Below are positions 1 to 5,506 of a stretch of 10,286 nt of DNA, one piece after another. Positions within the stretch are counted from its first letter, which is position 1; the number at the start of each line of letters is the position of its first letter. Position numbers and translations under genes: made by a program. Below the pieces are notes generated by a model. It had not been told where the DNA came from, ran no database searches, and was given only the letters and a program-made list of their open reading frames with translations. Source of the stretch: Clostridiales bacterium (GTDB lineage Bacteria > Bacillota > Clostridia > Lachnospirales > Lachnospiraceae); assembly GCA_019423795.1 (NCBI GenBank), contig JAHZAT010000085.1, forward strand, positions 1 to 10,286, written 5' to 3'.

Positions 1-40
1 CAACAGAGAATGATTGACTATATCAAAGGAGGATCTTATT

Positions 41-2155
41 GTGAGAACAATTCGCAGAAACATAGCAAGAAATGCAAAAAAATATGCAGCAAAAGCAACT
101 GTATCAGCCATGATGTTAGCAGGCGGAGTTATGATGGCATCTCCAATCCTTTCATCAACAGTCAGCGCAGCGACAGAACATTGGAATGATGCATCTGCTT
201 CTAAAACAGAAAGCTGGTCCACATGGAAAGCAAACTGGGATAAATACAGCACAAACTATGAAAATGTATCCCTAACACCAGGAGCGACAGAATCACAGCT
301 TAATTTTGCATACTACAGCAAGACAGAAGAAACACCAAAAGTTAAGATCGCAACAAAAGCAGATATGTCTGATGCAAAAGAAGTCGAAGGAAAACAGACA
401 CAGGCAGTAGCGATCGAAAGTGTTCAGTACTATTCAAACAAAGCATCTGTAAATGATCTGAAAGAAAATACAACTTACTACTATCAGGTATTCCAGAACG
501 GAAAATATCAGGATGTACAGAAATATTCTACAAAATCATTTAAAAATTATTCTTTCTTATATGTAGGAGATCCTCAGATTGGAGCATCTTCAGGACAGAC
601 AAGTACTGAAGGAGATGCGATGAAAGATAATAACTATGCAGCAAGAAATGATAGTTATAACTGGAACAACGTATTAAATAATGCGGTAAAACAGAATCCA
701 AATCTAAGTTTTGTTGCATCCGCGGGAGATCAGGTAAATAACAATAACAATGAAAAACAGTATGCAGGTTACCTTGGAGCAGATGCTTTAAGATCTCTTC
801 CAGTAGCAACAACGATCGGAAACCACGATTCTGGATCAGCACAGTATGAGATGCATTACAACAATCCAAATGCATTTGATACAAGTGGATATAGAAATAC
901 AGCAAAGTATACAGAAGGAAAGACAGCAGCAGGAACAGACTATTATTACACATATGGAAATACATTATTTATCGTATTAGACACAAACAATTACAACTGT
1001 GCAACTCACGAAAATGTTATGCGTAAAGCGATCAAAGAAAATCCAAATGCAAAATGGAAAGTTGTAATGTTCCATCAGGACATTTATGGATCAGGATATG
1101 ATCATTCAGATTCTGACGGAATGGTTTTAAGAACACAGTTAACACCATTAATGGATAAATATGATATTGATGTTGTACTTCAGGGACATGACCATACATA
1201 CTCCAGAACATATCAGTTACAGAGTGATGGGCAGGCACATGATAAATTCGCAAAAACAGAAAATACAGCAAATTACGCAAAAGAAAATAACTGCTACGAA
1301 ATCGTTGATACAACAAAAGGTGGAACGGTTGTAAATCCAAAAGGAACTGTATATTTAGAAGCAAACTCAGCAACAGGATCTAAATTCTACAATCTGATCA
1401 CAGCAAAACAGGATTTCATTTCTGAGAGAAGCCAGACATGGACACCAAGTTATTCTGTAGTCAATGTAACAGATGACTCTTTTGAAGTTACAACATACGA
1501 TGCGGACACAGGAAAAGTATTAGACGGATCATCTTCATATAAGATCGTGAAGAAAGCAGAAGATACCAAAAAAGATGATGCGAACTCAAATACAACAAAG
1601 AAAGATGATACAACAGCAGTACAGACAAAAGACCAGACGATCACAGCAACAGCATCTTATAAGAAGAGTGAAACATCCAAAGCATTCAAATTAAATGCAA
1701 AAACAAATGGAAATGGTAAACTCACTTACACAACATCAAACAAAGCAGTTGCAACAGTTGATGCCGCAGGAAAAGTAACAGTCAAAGGACCAGGAGTTGC
1801 CAAGATCACAGTCAAAGCAGCAGCAACTACAGACTACAAAGCAGCTTCCAAAACAGTTACAGTGACTGTAGCACCAAAGAAACAGAGTATCTCTTTAGTA
1901 AATAAGATCAAAAAACAGCTAACGATCAAATGGAAAAAGAATACGAAAGCATCAGGATATCAAGTTGTATATTCTACAAACAAGAAATTTACAGGTAAAA
2001 AGACAGTAAGAAAAGCAAAAACAACAACATCTTACAAGATCAAAGGTCTGAAAAAAGGGAAAAAATATTACGTCAAAGTCCGTTCTTACAAAACAGTAAA
2101 CGGAAAACGTATTTATGGAGCCTACAGCACAGCCAAAAAAGCAACAATCAAATAG
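41..2155 (+). CDS. Secreted metallophosphoesterase (purple acid phosphatase-like) with Ig-like and Fn3-like tail
   Basis: Predicted exported phosphoesterase of 704 residues; the substrate cannot be told. I place the start at GTG 41 because AAAGGAGG at 25-32 lies 8 bases before it; the longer in-frame TTG at 14 would put that site inside the gene. Residues 1-43 look like a long Gram-positive signal peptide (Arg/Lys-rich start, hydrophobic core, VSA cleavage site). Residues about 75-165 resemble the Fn3-like N-domain of purple acid phosphatases. The calcineurin-like core follows, with metal-ligand motifs GDPQ (D177), GDQ (D230), GNHD (N261, H262, D263), FHQD (H345) and GHDHTYSR (H383, H385). 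The Tyr that gives purple enzymes their iron ligand (GDxxY) is Asn here, so a classic purple iron site is unlikely. A charged linker (about 505-530) leads to a Big_2-like domain (about 531-612) and a Lys-rich Fn3-like domain (613-704). No LPxTG or membrane anchor is visible, so it is either released or held by the basic tail. Confidence 0.88.
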   Translation: MRTIRRNIARNAKKYAAKATVSAMMLAGGVMMASPILSSTVSAATEHWNDASASKTESWSTWKANWDKYSTNYENVSLTPGATESQLNFAYYSKTEETPKVKIATKADMSDAKEVEGKQTQAVAIESVQYYSNKASVNDLKENTTYYYQVFQNGKYQDVQKYSTKSFKNYSFLYVGDPQIGASSGQTSTEGDAMKDNNYAARNDSYNWNNVLNNAVKQNPNLSFVASAGDQVNNNNNEKQYAGYLGADALRSLPVATTIGNHDSGSAQYEMHYNNPNAFDTSGYRNTAKYTEGKTAAGTDYYYTYGNTLFIVLDTNNYNCATHENVMRKAIKENPNAKWKVVMFHQDIYGSGYDHSDSDGMVLRTQLTPLMDKYDIDVVLQGHDHTYSRTYQLQSDGQAHDKFAKTENTANYAKENNCYEIVDTTKGGTVVNPKGTVYLEANSATGSKFYNLITAKQDFISERSQTWTPSYSVVNVTDDSFEVTTYDADTGKVLDGSSSYKIVKKAEDTKKDDANSNTTKKDDTTAVQTKDQTITATASYKKSETSKAFKLNAKTNGNGKLTYTTSNKAVATVDAAGKVTVKGPGVAKITVKAAATTDYKAASKTVTVTVAPKKQSISLVNKIKKQLTIKWKKNTKASGYQVVYSTNKKFTGKKTVRKAKTTTSYKIKGLKKGKKYYVKVRSYKTVNGKRIYGAYSTAKKATIK

Positions 2156-2194
2156 AGATGATAAAGAATTAGTGTCGTAACTTAATTTATCAGA

Positions 2195-2256
2195 CAGAGC
2201 AAAAGCCTGCGCCCGGAATGATAGATCCGGACACAGGCATTCTCTGATTTTTCTTT
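2195..2256 (+). terminator. Intrinsic terminator after the metallophosphoesterase gene
   Basis: GCCTG 2205-2209 pairs with CAGGC 2234-2238, and CCGGA 2213-2217 pairs with TCCGG 2226-2230, separated by a small internal loop. CAGAG 2195-2199 can pair with CTCTG 2242-2246 at the base. A T-rich run follows at 2248-2256 (TTTTTCTTT). It ends just 39 bases before the next start codon and separates the two transcription units. Confidence 0.8.
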
Positions 2257-2295
2257 ATAAATAAAAGGCTACGATTTATAGAAAGAAGACAACTT

Positions 2296-3417
2296 ATGGA
2301 AAAAGCAGTATCATGGAAAAAAATCTTGATCTTCGCAATAGCAGTGTGTTTATTTGCAGGGATCATAGTCAAATGCAACCAGTTTCAGAAAACGCCATTG
2401 GCATCCTATAAAGGACAAAAATATGAAAAAGCAGTTGTAACAAAGATCATAAAAGATAATCTTGCAGAAGACGGAAGTCGTTATGGAACGCAGAAAGTCC
2501 TGGTCAAAATGACAACGGGAATCTACAAAGGAAAAGAAAAACAGGCGATCAATCCAAGCGGAACTTTATTTGGAGCTGACTGTAAAGTAGGAGCAAGGAT
2601 CATTGTGATCGTAAATAAAAGTGGAACAAATACAGGATTTACCGTATATAGTCAGGACCGTACCATGGCAATCTATGGATTTGCGTTGATCTTTGCAGCG
2701 GTGGTATGTGCGATTGGTGGGAAAAAAGGTGTTTATGCTATTTTAAGTCTTGTCTTTGCGTTTGCATGTATTATCGGTATTATGTTTCCGATGATGTATC
2801 GGGGAATTTCACCGATCGTGTTGACGATCATTGTAGCAGTGTTGACAACGATCGTAACATTAGGACTTCTTGGTGGATATTCGAGCAAAACAGTGTCTGC
2901 GATCCTTGGAACAGCGATCGGAGTCGTGATCGCAGCAGTGGCAGCGATGGCATTTGGAAAAGCAGCAGGAATCACAGGATATAATGTATCGGATATCGAA
3001 GCATTGAACTATGTCGGACAAAATACGAAGATAAAGATCGGAGAATTGCTTTTTGCCGGAATCATCATTTCAGCATTAGGAGCCGTCATGGACGTTGGTA
3101 TGTCTATTGCATCTACGATTCAGGAAATTTATGAAACAGACAAAACACTGTCCATGAAACGACTTTTTGTATCAGGAATCAATGTTGGAAGAGATATGAT
3201 GGGAACGATGACGAATACACTGATCTTTGCTTATGTGGGCGGTGCAATGACAACATTAGTGATCAATTACGCATATGATTTAAGCTACAGACAGTTAGCG
3301 AACTCTTATGTGATCGGAATTGAGATTATGCAAGGACTATCTGGAAGTCTTGGTGTTGTATTAACAGTACCGATCACAGCGTTGATCGCATCATTTCTTG
3401 CAGTGCGCAAAAAATAA
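2296..3417 (+). CDS. YibE/F-family integral membrane protein
   Basis: A 373-residue polytopic membrane protein of the YibE/F family, whose biochemical function is not established. One N-terminal membrane segment (about 8-25) is followed by a roughly 95-residue, Lys-rich soluble domain (about 30-120), probably extracytoplasmic. At least seven further hydrophobic segments follow (about 124-142, 146-167, 171-192, 199-219, 249-270, 304-325, 345-368). The family-typical conserved block is present: GAVMDVGMSIAS at about 262-273, then RLFVSGINVGRDMMGTMTNT at 289-308 and AYVGGAM at 312-318. The ATG at 2296 has only a weak upstream purine stretch (GAAAGAAG at 2281-2288), so expression may be modest. 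It stands alone between a terminator and the next promoter. I saw no convincing promoter in the 39 bases after the terminator, so it may depend on readthrough or an imperfect promoter. Length agrees with single-polypeptide family members. Confidence 0.85.
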   Translation: MEKAVSWKKILIFAIAVCLFAGIIVKCNQFQKTPLASYKGQKYEKAVVTKIIKDNLAEDGSRYGTQKVLVKMTTGIYKGKEKQAINPSGTLFGADCKVGARIIVIVNKSGTNTGFTVYSQDRTMAIYGFALIFAAVVCAIGGKKGVYAILSLVFAFACIIGIMFPMMYRGISPIVLTIIVAVLTTIVTLGLLGGYSSKTVSAILGTAIGVVIAAVAAMAFGKAAGITGYNVSDIEALNYVGQNTKIKIGELLFAGIIISALGAVMDVGMSIASTIQEIYETDKTLSMKRLFVSGINVGRDMMGTMTNTLIFAYVGGAMTTLVINYAYDLSYRQLANSYVIGIEIMQGLSGSLGVVLTVPITALIASFLAVRKK

Positions 3418-3485
3418 ATTTTATAATTCATAAAATAAATCATAAATACGGTCTATGGATTTTATAAAAAACATCTATAAATCTA
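3418..3485. other. AT-rich spacer, no gene
   Basis: Short spacer between the YibE/F gene and the leader promoter. It holds two AT-only imperfect hairpins (ATTTTAT 3418-3424 with ATAAAAT 3430-3436, and a GATTT..ATA / TATAAATC pair near 3458-3483). Neither is followed by a T-run, so I do not call a terminator here. Confidence 0.5.
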
Positions 3486-3514
3486 TTGACACAGAAAAAA
3501 AATTCATGTATCGT
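3486..3514 (+). promoter_or_regulatory. Sigma-A-type promoter of the aromatic leader / DAHP synthase unit
   Basis: A perfect -35 box TTGACA (3486-3491) is separated by 17 bases from a -10 box TATCGT (3509-3514, 4 of 6 matches). Transcription would start near 3520, giving about 22 bases before the leader-peptide ATG. That short lead is typical of attenuator transcripts. Confidence 0.72.
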
Positions 3515-3542
3515 AAAAACATCAAAACAAGGAGAAACTAAG

Positions 3543-3659
3543 ATGACAACAAGTAAGATGAATAATTGCACATTTTATTACTTTAGCTTTCAGGGTTATT
3601 ATTTTTATCCTGACTATTTTTGTTGCAATGAATCATCGCCAAAACTTATGTCACTTTAA
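3543..3659 (+). CDS. Phe/Tyr-rich leader peptide of the DAHP synthase attenuator
   Basis: A 38-codon gene with a clear ribosome binding site (AAGGAG 3529-3534, 8 bases before ATG 3543) and a TAA stop at 3657-3659. Residues 11-26 read FYYFSFQGYYFYPDYF: six Tyr and five Phe in sixteen codons. There is no Trp. It has no signal sequence or membrane segment and no likely role as a protein; the act of translating it is probably what matters. A ribosome short of charged tRNA-Phe or tRNA-Tyr would stall in the run, which starts immediately after RNA segment 1 (3557-3572) and ends immediately before RNA segment 2 (3621-3640) of the attenuator. The DAHP synthase gene downstream makes the first committed aromatic precursor, so the codon content fits the regulated pathway. 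It is too short for most gene callers. Confidence 0.9.
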   Translation: MTTSKMNNCTFYYFSFQGYYFYPDYFCCNESSPKLMSL

Positions 3660-3700
3660 ACCGACAGAGTAAAACATTTAAGGCATGCATTCTTGCAACA
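3557..3700 (+). promoter_or_regulatory. Attenuator switch: anti-antiterminator and antiterminator helices
   Basis: Three segments compete. Segment 1 (3557-3572) can pair with segment 2 (3621-3637) in about 14 pairs with one bulge and two mismatches; the 48-base loop is exactly leader codons 11-26. Segment 2 (3621-3640) can instead pair with segment 3 (3682-3700) in about 18 pairs: 8 unbroken (3621-3628 with 3693-3700), then 4, 3 and 3 pairs split by single-base bulges. That helix uses up the whole 5' arm and loop of the terminator. Inferred logic: a ribosome stalled early in the aromatic run covers segment 1, segment 2 captures segment 3 and transcription continues; when Phe- and Tyr-tRNAs are charged, the ribosome finishes, 1:2 forms and the terminator folds. 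The pairings were worked out by eye. No T-box signature is present. Confidence 0.82.
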
Positions 3701-3721
3701 GAGTGCATGCCTTTTCTTTTT
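3680..3721 (+). terminator. Attenuator terminator upstream of DAHP synthase
   Basis: An 11-bp stem with one G-T wobble: 3682-3692 (GGCATGCATTC) pairs with 3701-3711 (GAGTGCATGCC), with an 8-base loop and a TTTTCTTTTT tract at 3712-3721. It lies 22 bases after the leader stop codon and about 68 bases before the DAHP synthase start. Position and strength fit a regulated terminator, not the end of a longer gene. Confidence 0.9.
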
Positions 3722-3789
3722 ACTCAAAGAAACAAAGGCCGCACCAGAGAAGCAGGATAGAAACGACTTGCCAGGAAAGGACGAACATC

Positions 3790-4797
3790 ATGATTATTAT
3801 TTTAAAGAAACAGGCAGAAGAAGCAAAGATCAACGCATTAAAGAAAGAGATGGAAGAGCAGGGACTGGGAATCCACGAATCCGAAGGTGTTAACACAAGG
3901 ATCCTTGGATTAGTGGGAGATACATCTGTTGTAGATATGCGTCATATCATGGCAAACAGCATCGTTGAAAATGTACAGCGTATTCAGGAGCCATACAAGA
4001 AGGCCAACAGAAAATTCCATCCAAACGATACAGTTGTTGATGTAAATGGAGTAAAGATCGGTGGTGGAAACTTCCAGGTGATCGCAGGACCATGTTCTAT
4101 TGAGACAAAAGAACAGATCACAGAAGTCGCAAACGATGTGAAGAATTCTGGTGCAGGATTATTAAGAGGAGGAGCTTTCAAACCAAGAACTTCCCCATAC
4201 TCTTTCCAGGGACTTCATGGAGAAGGATTAGAATTATTATTAGAAGCTAAGAAAGCAACAGGACTTCCAGTTGTTACAGAGATCATGGATGCAAGTCATC
4301 TTCCATTATTCGAAGATGTGGACCTGATTCAGGTTGGAGCAAGAAATATGCAGAACTTTGAATTATTAAAAGAATTAGGAAAGATCAATAAACCAATCTT
4401 ATTAAAGCGAGGACTTGCAGCAACGATCGAAGAATGGTTAATGAGTGCAGAATACATTATGGCAGGTGGAAATGAAAATGTAATCCTTTGTGAAAGAGGA
4501 ATCCGAACATACGAGACAGCTATGAGAAATACATTAGATCTTTCTGCAATCCCTATGATCAAGAAGAAATCCCATCTTCCAGTCATGGTAGATCCATCTC
4601 ATGCAACAGGAATCAGAGATATGGTAGAGCCAATGGCATTAGCAGCGATCGCAGCTGGGGCCGATGGATTAATGGTAGAAGTTCATAATGATCCAGCCAA
4701 AGCATTATGTGATGGACCACAGTCACTGACACCAGAACAGTTTGATACATTGATGAAGAAGGTAAATAAGACAAGAGAATTCTTTCAGGCATTATAA
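3790..4797 (+). CDS. aroF: 3-deoxy-7-phosphoheptulonate (DAHP) synthase, AroF/KdsA type with ferredoxin-like domain
   Basis: Condenses phosphoenolpyruvate with erythrose 4-phosphate to DAHP, the entry step of the shikimate pathway to Phe, Tyr and Trp; cytosolic. The 335-residue product fits the short type Ibeta enzymes. Residues 1 to about 70 match the ferredoxin-like regulatory domain, which in the Thermotoga enzyme mediates Tyr/Phe feedback inhibition. The TIM barrel follows, with GPCSIET (C102), GGAFKPRTSPYSFQG (127-141), VGARNMQN (182-189), LLKRG (204-208) and DPSHATG (268-274). The metal ligands expected for the family are all present: C102, H271, E297, D308. There is no fused chorismate mutase. 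ATG 3790 is chosen because AGGAAAGG (3773-3780) lies 9 bases upstream and the protein then starts with the family's MIIILKK beta strand. The in-frame ATG at 3685 lies inside the terminator hairpin. The symbol is generic for this family; other annotators may use aroG or aroA. Confidence 0.95.
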   Translation: MIIILKKQAEEAKINALKKEMEEQGLGIHESEGVNTRILGLVGDTSVVDMRHIMANSIVENVQRIQEPYKKANRKFHPNDTVVDVNGVKIGGGNFQVIAGPCSIETKEQITEVANDVKNSGAGLLRGGAFKPRTSPYSFQGLHGEGLELLLEAKKATGLPVVTEIMDASHLPLFEDVDLIQVGARNMQNFELLKELGKINKPILLKRGLAATIEEWLMSAEYIMAGGNENVILCERGIRTYETAMRNTLDLSAIPMIKKKSHLPVMVDPSHATGIRDMVEPMALAAIAAGADGLMVEVHNDPAKALCDGPQSLTPEQFDTLMKKVNKTREFFQAL

Positions 4798-4809
4798 CTA
4801 GAAAAAATC

Positions 4810-4838
4810 TTGCTGAGAATTGTAAATTGGGATATACT
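4810..4838 (+). promoter_or_regulatory. Probable promoter of the pth-mfd operon
   Basis: TTGCTG (4810-4815) and TATACT (4833-4838, 5 of 6 matches) are 17 bases apart. Predicted transcription start is near 4845, 12 bases before the hairpin at 4857-4899, so the transcript would include that hairpin. A second, weaker candidate (TTGATT 4874-4879 with an imperfect -10 near 4899-4904) lies past it. Confidence 0.6.
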
Positions 4839-4856
4839 ATAACTAAGAAAGAAAAA

Positions 4857-4899
4857 GACAACCCGGGAATCCATTGATTTCCGGGTGTTTGTCAGTTTT
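4857..4899 (+). terminator. Terminator-like hairpin between DAHP synthase and pth
   Basis: CCCGGGAA (4862-4869) pairs with TTTCCGGG (4878-4885) through one G-T wobble and an 8-base loop. GACAA (4857-4861) pairs with TTGTC (4889-4893) across a 3-base bulge. Only four T follow (4896-4899), so it may be leaky. It probably ends DAHP synthase transcripts; it may also sit in the 5' leader of the pth mRNA. Confidence 0.7.
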
Positions 4900-4930
4900 A
4901 TAGATTCTATGGAAAAAGGAGAGATATCTT

Positions 4931-5497
4931 ATGAAAGTAATCGTCGGACTGGGGAATCCGGGAAAGAAATATGACAACACAAGACACAATATTGGATTTG
5001 AAGCCCTTGATTATATTGCAGACAAAGAAGGCATAAGTATAAATACAGGGAAACACAAGGCATTGATCGGAACTGGTTATATGGGAGGAGAAAAAGTCCT
5101 TCTTGTGAAACCACAGACATTTATGAACTTAAGCGGGGAAAGTCTTCGTCCAATCATGGATTTCTATAAATTAGAGCCAGAAGATTTTATCATTATTCAT
5201 GATGATATCGACCTTGATGTTGGAAGACTGCGTATCCGAAGAAAGGGAAGTGCAGGGGGACATAATGGACTGAAAAGTATCATCAGTCATTTAGGAAGTA
5301 TGGATTTCCCAAGGGTGAAGATCGGTGTTGGAGAGAAACCAAAAGGATATGATCTGGCAGATTATGTATTAGGACATTTTACAAAAGAAGAACAGGCAAT
5401 CTTTGCGGAACGTTTTGATGAAGTGTACGATGCAGTACAGCTGATCGTTATGGGCGACATCACAGAAGCGATGAACCGCCACAATAAGAAAAAGTAG
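4931..5497 (+). CDS. pth: Peptidyl-tRNA hydrolase
   Basis: Releases the peptide from peptidyl-tRNAs that drop off ribosomes and so recycles tRNA; cytosolic and usually essential. The 188 residues match the usual bacterial Pth length. Family motifs are complete: VGLGNPGKKYDNTRHNIGFE (5-24) with N9 and catalytic H19, KPQTFMNLSGES (60-71) with N66, HDDIDL (90-95) with D91, RKGSAGGHNGLKSI (104-117) with N112, and RVKIGVG further on. These correspond to N10, H20, N68, D93 and N114 of the E. coli enzyme. The start ATG 4931 has AAGGAG at 4916-4921, 9 bases upstream. The gene ends 9 bases before mfd, so the two are almost certainly co-transcribed. Pairing of pth with mfd is also seen in Bacillus, where a small fin gene lies between them; there is no room for one here. 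Confidence 0.97.
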   Translation: MKVIVGLGNPGKKYDNTRHNIGFEALDYIADKEGISINTGKHKALIGTGYMGGEKVLLVKPQTFMNLSGESLRPIMDFYKLEPEDFIIIHDDIDLDVGRLRIRRKGSAGGHNGLKSIISHLGSMDFPRVKIGVGEKPKGYDLADYVLGHFTKEEQAIFAERFDEVYDAVQLIVMGDITEAMNRHNKKK

Positions 5498-5506
5498 GGA
5501 TAGAAA

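Noticed and set aside
14..40. Longer metallophosphoesterase start at TTG 14
   Set aside because: The ribosome binding site at 25-32 would be inside the gene; GTG 41 is correctly spaced and begins a proper signal peptide.
540..1373. Antisense open frames of 141 and 113 residues opposite the metallophosphoesterase gene
   Set aside because: They have Leu/Tyr/His-rich composition typical of the reverse of an A-rich gene, no ribosome site and no recognisable domain.
2706..2984. Alternative + strand frame of 92 residues inside the YibE/F gene
   Set aside because: It overlaps conserved membrane segments of the real gene, has unnatural composition (Cys, Trp, Ser, Arg runs) and no start signal.
3418..3436. 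AT hairpin right after the YibE/F gene as a terminator
   Set aside because: A 7-bp A/T-only stem with no following T-run is too weak to support a terminator call.
3520..3790. T-box riboswitch ahead of DAHP synthase
   Set aside because: No AGGGTGG-type T-box sequence or specifier stem is visible; the leader peptide and the overlapping helices explain the region.
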